A DNA stretch of 64,000 nt, taken from assembly GCF_001542855.1 (NCBI RefSeq), contig NZ_LNBY01000017.1, positions 248,001 to 312,000 of the forward strand. The letters are read 5' to 3'. Position numbers and translations under genes: made by a program. The DNA comes from Erythrobacter sp. AP23. GTDB lineage: Bacteria > Pseudomonadota > Alphaproteobacteria > Sphingomonadales > Sphingomonadaceae. Positions 28,121 to 34,563 of this stretch are shown here, one piece after another. Each line of letters begins with the position of its first letter. The stretch's first letter is position 1. Below the pieces are notes generated by a model. That model was not told where the DNA came from and ran no database searches. It saw only the letters and a list, made by a program, of their open reading frames with translations.

Positions 28121-28531
28121 ATTACGGGCCGGCTCGACCTGACCGGCGAGTGGGGCGGATCTTTCAGCTATCCCTGTGGCGAGGCCACCACGCCATTTCG
28201 TGCGCGGATCGTAGAGACCGCCGGCCGCTTTGTCGGCTCGCTTATCGAGCCCGACCTCTATCGCGCAGGGGAGACTGTTGGCGCCGAGTTCATCGGGCAT
28301 CGGTCGGACCGCGCAGTCGATTTTACCAAATCCTATGTCGACCCGCCGCAGGGCTACAAGAACCCTGTCGATTACGTCGGGCAGCTTTCGCCGGACGGTT
28401 CGAGCATTAGCGGCATATGGAGCCTGCTGAAAATGAACGGCACGTTCGAAATGCAGCGCGAGCAGGGGCGCGGCGAAACGGAAGAGGCCGAAACCGCTGC
28501 GACGGTTCCGGCCTCCGGCATGTTGTTCTGA
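28121..28531 (+). CDS. Conserved-looking soluble protein with apparent ATT start
   Basis: 136 codons reading TGRLDLTGEWGGSFSY near the start and ending with an Ala/Glu-rich tail and PASGMLF. It is in frame with crtZ, separated only by TGA-GCC. There is no ATG, GTG or TTG in frame until past residue 95. Only ATT at 28121, or a CTG five codons on, could start it. From memory, similar short beta-rich sphingomonad proteins begin MTGxLDLxGEW, so ATT occupies the place of the normal ATG. It may use a rare ATT start, be made by stop readthrough of crtZ, be a recently silenced gene, or hold a sequencing error. Function unknown. Confidence 0.6.
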   Translation: MTGRLDLTGEWGGSFSYPCGEATTPFRARIVETAGRFVGSLIEPDLYRAGETVGAEFIGHRSDRAVDFTKSYVDPPQGYKNPVDYVGQLSPDGSSISGIWSLLKMNGTFEMQREQGRGETEEAETAATVPASGMLF

Positions 28532-28543
28532 GATCGATCCGCC

Positions 28544-28702
28544 TTAGCGGGCGTAGTTGACGTAAAGCCCGTGGATCAGGCCGGGAATGAACCCGAGCAG
28601 CGTGAGCACAAGGTTCAGAAGCGTCGTCCCGCCTAGTCCGTGCTTCATCGCTACGCCCAGCGGCGGCAGAAGGATCGTGGCGATAAGAATGAGGATTGCC
28701 AT
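28544..28702 (-). CDS. YqaE/Pmp3 family small membrane protein
   Basis: 52 residues with two hydrophobic helices: MAILILIATILLPPLGVAMK and LNLVLTLLGFIPGLIHGLYV. This is the full Pmp3/UPF0057 pattern, linked in other organisms to membrane potential and stress. The ATG is chosen because longer readings add sequence overlapping the upstream gene. Last gene of the minus-strand run that begins at the psp operon. Confidence 0.88.
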   Translation of the reverse strand: MAILILIATILLPPLGVAMKHGLGGTTLLNLVLTLLGFIPGLIHGLYVNYAR

Positions 28703-28776
28703 TCGGAATGTCCTTTCGTCAGCCCTCCCGTCGTTCGAACAACCAACGGCTTGAATACCAACGGGTTCCGAAGGCG

Positions 28777-29127
28777 TTATTCGTTGCGCGTGGCGATCCA
28801 GGTGCCGCAGATCACGAGGATCGCGATCGAAATCCAGTACCAGGGGTGGCCGAGCGTGTACCAGGTGAATGCCGCTCCGACGGACATCGCTCCGATCGCC
28901 ATGATCTTGGCGCGTCGGTTGATCGCCCGCCGCTCGCGCCAGTCGAGAACCTGCGGACCCCAATGCGGATGGTCGAGGATCTTCCGTTCGAGCTCCGGGC
29001 TCGAGCGAGCGAAAAAAAAGACGGCAAGCAACAGGAACGGTACGGTCGGCATGATCGGCAGCGCTGCCCCGATGGCGCCGAGGCCGACGGCGAGGAAGCC
29101 GAGACCCTTGTAGACGGGCCGCTTCAT
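28777..29127 (-). CDS. YbaN family (DUF454) inner-membrane protein
   Basis: 116 residues from ATG 29127, one nt past the sufE stop. Pattern of the family: an N-terminal KGLGFLAVGLGAIGAALPIMPTVPF helix with the conserved P-x-x-P-x-x-P-F loop, FFFARSSPELERK, and two C-terminal helices. Function unknown across bacteria. Confidence 0.85.
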   Translation of the reverse strand: MKRPVYKGLGFLAVGLGAIGAALPIMPTVPFLLLAVFFFARSSPELERKILDHPHWGPQVLDWRERRAINRRAKIMAIGAMSVGAAFTWYTLGHPWYWISIAILVICGTWIATRNE

Positions 29128-29128
29128 T

Positions 29129-29536
29129 CTATCCCGCCGCGATCCGCGCGGCATGCTCCTTCACCAGCGCGATCATGTTCGGCACGCCCTGCGTGCGATT
29201 GCTAGAAAGCTGGTTTCTGAGATCGAACGGTTCGAGTTCGGCGGCAATGTCCATCTTCGCAACGTCGCGTGCGGGACGGTCCTGCACTGCGGAAATTATC
29301 AGCGCGACGATACCCTTGGTGATTGCCGCATTGCTGTCGGCGAGGAAATGCAGCCTGTCATTGTCGCTGGTAGGATAGACCCAGACCTGGGCACTGCAGC
29401 CGCGCACCAGCGTGGCATCGGTCTTGAGGGCATCGGGCATAGGCTCGAGATCGCGGCCCAATTCGATTAGCAGGCGATAGCGTTCATCGCCCTCGAGAAA
29501 CTCGTATTCTTCGGCAATATCGGAAAGTGTGCGCAT
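29129..29536 (-). CDS. sufE: SufE cysteine desulfurase activator
   Basis: 135 residues. The sulfur-accepting Cys47 sits in LVRGCSAQVWV, the diagnostic SufE motif, followed by the conserved ADSNAAITKGIVALI region and an N-terminal helix. It takes persulfide from SufS during Fe-S cluster assembly in the cytosol. No other suf genes are in the window. Begins 41 nt after the last small gene of the psp run. Confidence 0.92.
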   Translation of the reverse strand: MRTLSDIAEEYEFLEGDERYRLLIELGRDLEPMPDALKTDATLVRGCSAQVWVYPTSDNDRLHFLADSNAAITKGIVALIISAVQDRPARDVAKMDIAAELEPFDLRNQLSSNRTQGVPNMIALVKEHAARIAAG

Positions 29537-29577
29537 GGCGCGCCCTTAGCGGGCAGGTCGGCAGGCGTCCATCGGCC

Positions 29578-29754
29578 TCAGCCGGACAGACCGCCGGGGC
29601 GGGTGAAAGCGTAATAGACCACGTAGAACCATCCGAAGAAACCGTGGATCGCGGCCCAGATGATCGACTGGTGCAAGCTCCAGCTGATCGCCACCGCAAT
29701 GGCGCTGCCCAGACCAATCCCTGCGCGCGCGGCATCGGTACGCACGACGGTCAA
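29578..29754 (-). CDS. Small two-helix membrane protein with TTG start
   Basis: 58 residues beginning (L/M)TVVRTDAARAGIGLG, with a first helix in AIAVAISWSLHQSIIWAAIHG and a second in FFGWFYVVYYAF. The start codon is TTG overlapping the previous gene's TGA (TTGA), the same coupled style as the genes upstream. No ATG or GTG alternative keeps the first helix. Looks conserved in style but not recognised. Confidence 0.65.
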   Translation of the reverse strand: MTVVRTDAARAGIGLGSAIAVAISWSLHQSIIWAAIHGFFGWFYVVYYAFTRPGGLSG

Positions 29755-29993
29755 AGATCGACTCCGCTCGCGATGGCTTCGAGCTTCTTGATCCGCTCCT
29801 TCAGGTCGGCCAATTCGATACGGGCTGCGCCGATCGAAGAACCGCTGTCTTGGTCCGTGCCGGTGCGATCCTGTTCTAGCTGCTGACGCTTGAGCGCCAG
29901 CCAGCCATGCCAGGCCCGCAGCAGGGCCGCAGCGACAATGGTCAGTCCGACCAGCGAAGCGCCTGCGATTATCATAGTCGGTTCGAACATCAC
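29751..29993 (-). CDS. PspB-like small membrane/coiled-coil protein, array member 6
   Basis: 80 residues. One N-terminal membrane helix (about 6-27), a polar linker, then a short coiled coil ending LADLKERIKKLEAIASGVDL. This is a shortened form of the C-terminal LER(I)-x-T/S module carried by the upstream genes; the EIxxLR end is missing. Separated from the previous array gene by 28 nt. The most diverged or truncated copy. Confidence 0.7.
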   Translation of the reverse strand: MMFEPTMIIAGASLVGLTIVAAALLRAWHGWLALKRQQLEQDRTGTDQDSGSSIGAARIELADLKERIKKLEAIASGVDL

Positions 29994-30021
29994 CTCATGT
30001 CCTCCTTGAACCTTGCCGTCC

Positions 30022-30309
30022 TCAATCCGCCTGCTTGTCGCGCAGGGCCTCGATCTCGGAGGCGATTCGTTTCGTTTCGCGCGCGTCGACCGAATTGCGT
30101 TCGGTTGCGATACGCTCGAGTACCTTTATCCTCTCGCGCAGCTCCTCGATCTCGCGCTGCGCTTCCGTATCCGTCGCCTGACCGGCGTAGCTCTCGTTGC
30201 CTTCCTTGTCGGTCAGGATGCCGCGTTCGTTGCGATGCCTCACCCTGGATATCTGGACGATGCCCCAGACCACGATCGCGATGATGGCTACGATCACCCA
30301 ACCGCTCAT
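30022..30309 (-). CDS. PspB-like small membrane/coiled-coil protein, array member 5
   Basis: 95 residues. N-terminal helix WVIVAIIAIVVWGIVQI, basic VRHRNER, a linker, and a coiled coil REIEELRERIKVLERIATER followed after a spacer by IASEIEALRDKQ. It has the shared C-terminal module with an insertion in the middle. Its start overlaps the stop of member 4's neighbour frame by 4 nt, giving translational coupling. Confidence 0.75.
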   Translation of the reverse strand: MSGWVIVAIIAIVVWGIVQISRVRHRNERGILTDKEGNESYAGQATDTEAQREIEELRERIKVLERIATERNSVDARETKRIASEIEALRDKQAD

Positions 30310-30620
30310 CGTGCGCGCTCCCGCTGGCTTGTCAGATCCTCGATCTCCTGCAGGTCGCGTAGCTGCTCGATCTGAGCGGTGAGATTGTGATTGCCGTCGG
30401 TGGCGATCCGCTCCAGCACGCGAACCCGCTCTTCAAGCTTGGCGTAGTCGGCGCTGCCCTTGCCGATCTGATCGGCCTTGGCCTGCTCGATCTGCGCCTT
30501 AAGCTCCAGCTTGCGCTCGTCATGACGGACCACGCGGCGATGGATGACGTGGGCGGTCAGTAGCGCCATCGTCACGATCGTGATGATGAAGCCGAAAATA
30601 AGGATCAGGTCGCCATCCAT
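30306..30620 (-). CDS. PspB-like small membrane/coiled-coil protein, array member 4
   Basis: 104 residues. N-terminal helix LILIFGFIITIVTMALLTAHVI, a strongly charged helical region (RHDERKLELKAQIEQAKADQ), then KLEERVRVLERIATDGNHNL and TAQIEQLRDLQEIED. Overlaps member 5 by 4 nt and abuts member 3 by 1 nt. The N-terminus lies outside or in the membrane and the coiled coil in the cytosol, by analogy with PspB. Confidence 0.77.
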   Translation of the reverse strand: MDGDLILIFGFIITIVTMALLTAHVIHRRVVRHDERKLELKAQIEQAKADQIGKGSADYAKLEERVRVLERIATDGNHNLTAQIEQLRDLQEIEDLTSQRERAR

Positions 30621-30931
30621 CAGTTGGTTTCCTTGCCATCGCGCAGGCGGTCGATCTCATGCGTCAGATGGTAACCGCTATCGGTCACGATCCGTTCGAC
30701 ATTGCCGAGCCGATCCTTGAGCGAGCCGAGTTCGGCACGCAATTCGGCATTTTCCTGAGTGAGCAGCTTGACCCGCTCGACCGCTTGGTCGGTCTTGGGG
30801 TAGACCGCCTTGCCCCAGCTGTTCTCCAGCGGATAGCCGTTCTTGACGCGGATCCAGGTGTTGGCGATCCAGGCGAGCGATATGGCAATCACTCCGCCGA
30901 TAACGGTCGTTTCGGTGATGAATTCCATCAC
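30620..30931 (-). CDS. PspB-like small membrane/coiled-coil protein, array member 3
   Basis: 103 residues. N-terminal helix TVIGGVIAISLAWIANTWI, then RVKNGYPLENSWGKAV, closely paralleling member 2 (RAKHGYSLEDEWGGK). Next comes a heptad-rich LLTQENAELRAELGSLKDRL and the C-terminal module VERIVTDSGYHLTHEIDRLRD. Overlaps member 2's stop by 4 nt. Members 2 and 3 look like the most recent duplication of the array. Confidence 0.78.
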   Translation of the reverse strand: MMEFITETTVIGGVIAISLAWIANTWIRVKNGYPLENSWGKAVYPKTDQAVERVKLLTQENAELRAELGSLKDRLGNVERIVTDSGYHLTHEIDRLRDGKETN

Positions 30932-31269
30932 GCTTTCTCCCCTGTCTTGATGTCCAACGGCATACCGGTACCGTCTGCAGCCGGCCTGTCGCGCAGCGCC
31001 TCGATCTCGTCGTGCAGCGAATAACCTCGGTCGGTGACGATCTTCTCCAGCACGACCATGCGATCCTGCATGGTATCGAGCTTCTCGTGCAGCGCGCGGT
31101 TTTCCTCACGCAGACGTTTGGTCTCGCTAGTGTCGGCGCGTTCGGTCTTGCCGCCCCACTCGTCTTCGAGCGAGTAGCCGTGCTTGGCGCGGATCCAGTT
31201 GTTGATCAGCCAACCACCGGTGCTCAGCGCGATTATCGCGATCACGAATTCGGGGCCACCCCAGTTCAT
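30928..31269 (-). CDS. PspB-like small membrane/coiled-coil protein, array member 2
   Basis: 113 residues. N-terminal helix PEFVIAIIALSTGGWLINNWI, the RAKHGYSLEDEWGG segment shared with member 3, coiled coil KRLREENRALHEKLDTMQDR, and the C-terminal module LEKIVTDRGYSLHDEIEALRD with a short tail MPLDIKTGEKA. The tail is almost repeated in member 1 (TPLEIKQGEKA). Overlaps member 1 by 4 nt. Confidence 0.78.
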   Translation of the reverse strand: MNWGGPEFVIAIIALSTGGWLINNWIRAKHGYSLEDEWGGKTERADTSETKRLREENRALHEKLDTMQDRMVVLEKIVTDRGYSLHDEIEALRDRPAADGTGMPLDIKTGEKA

Positions 31270-31574
31270 TGCGCTTTCTCTCCCTGTTTTATTTCGAGCG
31301 GAGTGCCGGTTCCTTGGTCGTCGACCTTGCGTTGATCGCGAAGGGCCTCGATCTGGGTTGCAATGTCATAGCCGCGGTCGGTTACGATGCGTTCGAGTAC
31401 CTGAACCCTCTGTTCCAGTTCGGTGACGCGACTGGCGTATTGCGCGGCCTTTTCGGAACTGGCTTCGGCGGTGGCAGCGATGCGCTTTTCTTCCAGCTTG
31501 CGGTTGTTCACCAGCCAGATGATGCCAAGCACCATGATGAAGGGCGCCAACGGTATGAGTATTTCCAGTCCCAT
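31266..31574 (-). CDS. PspB-like small membrane/coiled-coil protein, array member 1
   Basis: 102 residues. N-terminal helix LEILIPLAPFIMVLGIIWLV, charged helix, coiled coil VTELEQRVQVLERIVTDRGY then IATQIEALRDQRK, and a tail GTPLEIKQGEKAQ. It follows pspC by 26 nt. Clearest match to the shared module. Compared with E. coli PspB, it is longer and has the extra EIxxLR segment after the coiled coil. Confidence 0.8.
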   Translation of the reverse strand: MGLEILIPLAPFIMVLGIIWLVNNRKLEEKRIAATAEASSEKAAQYASRVTELEQRVQVLERIVTDRGYDIATQIEALRDQRKVDDQGTGTPLEIKQGEKAQ

Positions 31575-31600
31575 GCGCGTATATCCCGTCCGTTCGTGTC

Positions 31601-31978
31601 TTAGCGAAGCCGTTCGATCTCGGCGGTCAGGCGCGGATTGCTGCTGACGTAGAAGGTTTCCACTTCAGCCAGGCGACGGTCGACATCCTTCATGCGGGCA
31701 CGGATTTCGCGTGCCGTGCGCTTCGGATTCTGCCGCACGCGCTGCCAATAGTTCTGCTCTTCACGATCGACATAGAGATGCGCAGGCTTCTTGTTCAGCA
31801 GCAGGCCGGCGATGAAATAGAACGGGATAGTCGAACCGCCGCTCATGAAGGTCAGGCCGAGAAAGCCGAGGCGCACCCAGAAAGCGTTGACACCGGTGTA
31901 GTCCGCGATGCCCGAGCAGACGCCCATCAACTTTGCATTCTGCTTGTCGCGGTAAAGCGTTGTGCGGGGACTGTTCAC
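31601..31978 (-). CDS. pspC: Phage shock protein C
   Basis: 125 residues. The PspC domain spans about 8-70: LYRDKQNAKLMGVCSGIADY, the WVRLGFLGLTF helix and PFYFIAGLLLNKKP. It is followed by a cytosolic tail that ends VETFYVSSNPRLTAEIERLR, matching the module of the downstream small proteins. PspC, with PspB, senses membrane stress and releases PspF from PspA. Overlaps the pspB stop by 4 nt. Confidence 0.92.
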   Translation of the reverse strand: MNSPRTTLYRDKQNAKLMGVCSGIADYTGVNAFWVRLGFLGLTFMSGGSTIPFYFIAGLLLNKKPAHLYVDREEQNYWQRVRQNPKRTAREIRARMKDVDRRLAEVETFYVSSNPRLTAEIERLR

Positions 31979-32271
31979 TGGCTGGCTCCTTTTTTCTCGG
32001 CCATCAGCTGCTCGAGTTCGCGCAGCTGCTGATTGTCCTGCTCGCTGTCGTGGACGAGGCGCGCGGGCTTGAATTCGGGATTGTCGCTGGCGACCAGGCG
32101 CTCGACCGTGTCCATCCGGTCGTCGAGGCGTTTGGCGAGGCTGTAGAGCTCCTCCAGCAGAGCCTCGTCATCGGTGGTGATGGTTGCCGAGGTCTTCCAT
32201 TTGGTGATGTAGTGGAGGATGATCCACGGTAAGCCGATGAATATGGCTACGATTGCAAAAATCTCTTCCAC
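31975..32271 (-). CDS. pspB: Phage shock protein B
   Basis: 98 residues, longer than the 74 of E. coli. N-terminal helix IFAIVAIFIGLPWIILHYI with the WIxLHY signature of PspB, then a coiled coil ALLEELYSLAKRLDDRMDTVERLVASDNPEF, and an additional C-terminal helix after HDSEQDNQQ. It starts 3 nt after pspA. Inner-membrane partner of PspC. Confidence 0.92.
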   Translation of the reverse strand: MEEIFAIVAIFIGLPWIILHYITKWKTSATITTDDEALLEELYSLAKRLDDRMDTVERLVASDNPEFKPARLVHDSEQDNQQLRELEQLMAEKKGASQ

Positions 32272-32274
32272 GGA

Positions 32275-32964
32275 TCAGTCCTCCTTGTCGGCGCTGCTTT
32301 TGCCGAGCGCCTTTTTCATCTGTTCGAGTTCGTCATCGATCGCGTCGGCACCTTCCAGTGCCGCGATCTCGTCCGACAGGCTCGGCTTGTCCGACTTGTC
32401 GGCAATGCTCAGCGCATCCGCGCGGCCCTCGGCATAATCGACGCGGCGTTCGAGCTGGTCGAACCGGTTGAGCGCATCGTCGACGCGTTCGTTGGTCATC
32501 AGGCTGCGCAGCTTGACGCGGTTTTCCGCGCTTTCGAGCCGGGCGGCGATGGCGGTCTGGCGGCTGCGGGCCTCGCGTAGGCGATTCTGCAGCTTCTGGA
32601 TGTCCTGCTCGTAGGCGCGCAGTGCGTCGTCGAGTACGGCAATCTCCTGCTTGAGCTGCTCGCTCATGTCGGCCGCTTTCTTCTTTTCGACGAGTGCGGC
32701 GCGAGCGAGATCTTCGCGGTCCTTGGAGATGGCGAGCTGCGCCTTCTCGTTCCAGTCCGCCTGCAGCTTGTCGAGCTTGACCGTATGGCGATGCATCTCC
32801 TTCTGGTCGGCGATCGTGCGCGCCGCGCTGGCGCGGACTTCGACCAGCGTTTCCTCCATTTCGAGGATGATCATGCGGATCATCTTCTGGGGGTCGTCCG
32901 CTTTGTCGAGCATGTCGTTAAAATTGGCGGCGATGATATCGCGGGTGCGGCTGAAAATGCCCAT
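32275..32964 (-). CDS. pspA: Phage shock protein A (PspA/IM30, ESCRT-III fold)
   Basis: 229 residues from MGIFSRTRDIIAANFNDMLD, the normal PspA start, with GGAG eight nt upstream. The amphipathic N-terminal helix is followed by long coiled coils typical of PspA: DDPQKMIRMIILEMEETLVEVR, the Ala/Glu-rich middle, and a C-terminal helix EQMKKALGKSSADKED. It binds stressed membranes and inhibits PspF. The frame stays open for another 69 codons upstream to an ATG (33171) that overlaps the stop of the preceding small gene, so a longer form is possible. Confidence 0.93.
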   Translation of the reverse strand: MGIFSRTRDIIAANFNDMLDKADDPQKMIRMIILEMEETLVEVRASAARTIADQKEMHRHTVKLDKLQADWNEKAQLAISKDREDLARAALVEKKKAADMSEQLKQEIAVLDDALRAYEQDIQKLQNRLREARSRQTAIAARLESAENRVKLRSLMTNERVDDALNRFDQLERRVDYAEGRADALSIADKSDKPSLSDEIAALEGADAIDDELEQMKKALGKSSADKED

Positions 32965-33167
32965 CAATGGTGCTCCACTGGAGAAAAAGTCGGATCCCTT
33001 GGACCGTCCGCCATCGCGGGTGGGAGTCGGCGAGCGGCGCAGCCGTTCTACCTCTTCCTCGATCCGCGACAAGCGGGGGCGGGCCGGAGAGTCGTCGGCA
33101 TCGCTGCCGTGGGGACTGTCGGGGGAGCGACGCTCCGGCCCAAGGGGATCATGGTCGGGAGGCAGGG

Positions 33168-33320
33168 TCATGCGATCTCGACCTGTTCGTATGCGGCCAT
33201 AATCGGCGTGGGTGCAGTAACCGCGATCTGCGAGCTCAGCAGGACGAAAGTGCCCATCGCCGCGATGCTGGCGATTGCGGCCTGTCCGAGCTGGCTGCGG
33301 AAGAAGCTGCGGTTGTACAT
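33168..33320 (-). CDS. Small membrane protein leading the psp operon
   Basis: 50 residues: MYNRSFFRSQLGQAAIASIA then a hydrophobic stretch AMGTFVLLSSQIAV and a tail MAAYEQVEIA. The ATG has an excellent GGGAGGTAA ribosome site and lies about 40 nt after the predicted sigma-54 start point, so it is the first gene of the psp transcript. Its TGA overlaps an ATG (ATGA) in frame with pspA. No family recognised; role in the psp response is inference from position. Confidence 0.75.
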   Translation of the reverse strand: MYNRSFFRSQLGQAAIASIAAMGTFVLLSSQIAVTAPTPIMAAYEQVEIA

Positions 33321-33371
33321 CTGGGTTACCTCCCTTGGGGCCGATTGGCCGATTGCTGTTGTACCATATTT

Positions 33372-33387
33372 AGCAAGTGCCATGCCA
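33372..33387 (-). promoter_or_regulatory. Sigma-54 (-24/-12) promoter of the psp operon
   Basis: On the minus strand TGGCATGGCACTTGCT, against consensus TGGCACG-N4-TTGCW. The GG and GC doublets are exactly 10 nt apart. Predicted start near 33361, ~40 nt before the first psp ATG. The activator PspF is encoded divergently. Confidence 0.8.
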
Positions 33388-33429
33388 AACCCGGAAAACG
33401 GCAGAAAACCGTGCCTTTCGGACAATTCG

Positions 33430-33446
33430 ACCAACGACATGTTGGT
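33430..33446. promoter_or_regulatory. Inverted repeat, candidate PspF upstream activating site
   Basis: ACCAAC-GACAT-GTTGGT, perfect 6-bp arms, about 45 nt upstream of the -24 element and 40 nt before pspF. Position fits an enhancer site for a sigma-54 activator and possible autoregulation of pspF. Sequence match to known PspF sites was not testable. Confidence 0.5.
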
Positions 33447-33486
33447 TTGATTGCCAAGTATCGGGAAAAATTCCTATCTCTTGGCT

Positions 33487-34509
33487 ATGGAGCGGGAAAA
33501 TCAGTTTATCGGTCAGTCGGGCGCCTTCCTCGATGCGGTCGAGCGCGCCAGCCGTGCAGCGCCCATGCGGCGCCCCGTGCTCGTCATCGGGGAGCGCGGG
33601 ACCGGCAAGGAACTGATTGCCGAACGCTTGCATCGCCTTTCCACCCGCTGGGACGAACCTCTGGTCGTCATGAACTGCGCCGCGTTGCCCGAAACGCTGA
33701 TCGAGGCCGAGCTGTTCGGGCACGAGGCGGGTGCATTTACCGGTGCTACCAGAGTCCGCGCCGGAAGATTCGAAGAAGCCGACAAGGGGACGCTATTTCT
33801 CGACGAACTGGGTACTTTGTCGATGGGTGCCCAGGAAAGGCTGCTCCGTGCCGTGGAATATGGCGAGGTAACGCGGATCGGCTCGAGTCGCCCCACACGT
33901 GTCGATGTACGTATCGTTGCTGCGACGAACGAGGATCTTCCGGCCAAGGCTGCGCGCGGCGATTTCCGCGCCGACCTGCTCGACCGGCTCAGCTTCGAGG
34001 TCATCACTCTGCCTCCCTTACGCGTGCGCGAGGGCGATGTCGCGGTTCTGGCGGATTATTTCGGGCGCCGCATGGCAGCCGAACTGGGGTGGGAAGGCTG
34101 GCCCGGCTTCGCGCCGCATGTCGCCGAACAGCTCGAGAAACACGACTGGCCCGGCAACGTCCGGGAATTGCGCAATGTCGTCGAACGGGCGATCTATCGC
34201 TGGGACGATTGGGATCAGCCGATCGGACATGTAATCTTCGACCCCTTCGACAGCCCATGGAAGCCCAAGGGCCTGCCGGTGCCGGCAAGCAAGGCGCCAA
34301 GTGCAGCACAGGTCGCGCCTAAACCGGCCGCTCCCGATTTCGATGGGATCGACGATTTGCGTGCTGCGGTCGATACGCACGAAAGGGCGATCGTCGAATA
34401 TGCGCTCGGCAAGCATCGCTGGAATCAGCGGCAGACCGCCAAGGCGCTGGGGCTGACCTACGACCAGCTGCGTCATTGCATCAAGAAACACGCGCTCGCG
34501 GAGGATTGA
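33487..34509 (+). CDS. pspF: PspF, sigma-54-dependent activator of the psp operon
   Basis: 340 residues from ATG 33487. No receiver or sensor domain; it begins directly with the AAA+ domain. Walker A GERGTGKE (35-42), the sigma-54-contacting GAFTGA loop (82-87) and Walker B GTLFLDE (101-107) are intact. C-terminal Fis-type helix-turn-helix around NQRQTAKALGLTYDQLRHCIKK, preceded by an Ala/Pro linker. Divergent from the psp operon as in enterobacteria. Normally held inactive by PspA. Confidence 0.93.
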   Translation: MERENQFIGQSGAFLDAVERASRAAPMRRPVLVIGERGTGKELIAERLHRLSTRWDEPLVVMNCAALPETLIEAELFGHEAGAFTGATRVRAGRFEEADKGTLFLDELGTLSMGAQERLLRAVEYGEVTRIGSSRPTRVDVRIVAATNEDLPAKAARGDFRADLLDRLSFEVITLPPLRVREGDVAVLADYFGRRMAAELGWEGWPGFAPHVAEQLEKHDWPGNVRELRNVVERAIYRWDDWDQPIGHVIFDPFDSPWKPKGLPVPASKAPSAAQVAPKPAAPDFDGIDDLRAAVDTHERAIVEYALGKHRWNQRQTAKALGLTYDQLRHCIKKHALAED

Positions 34510-34527
34510 GGCCGGGCGAGGTAGGCG

Positions 34528-34563
34528 TTGACACGGCCAATATTTCGATTATTCTTGAAATAT
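34528..34563 (+). promoter_or_regulatory. arsR promoter with overlapping operator; leaderless start
   Basis: TTGACA (34528-34533), 16-nt spacer, TATTCT (34550-34555), placing the transcription start about at the arsR ATG (34562). The palindrome ATATTTC (34540-34546) / GAAATAT (34557-34563) spans the -10 region and start codon, a normal place for an ArsR autorepressor. No ribosome site precedes the ATG. Confidence 0.65.

Noticed and set aside
33331-33360. Second sigma-54-like site on the plus strand before pspF (TTGGCCGATTGC)
   Set aside because: GG to GC spacing is wrong for a -24/-12 promoter.
33398-33415. Alternative minus-strand sigma-54 site (GGCACGGTTTTCTGC)
   Set aside because: GG-N11-GC spacing is one nt too long; the site at 33372-33387 has exact spacing.
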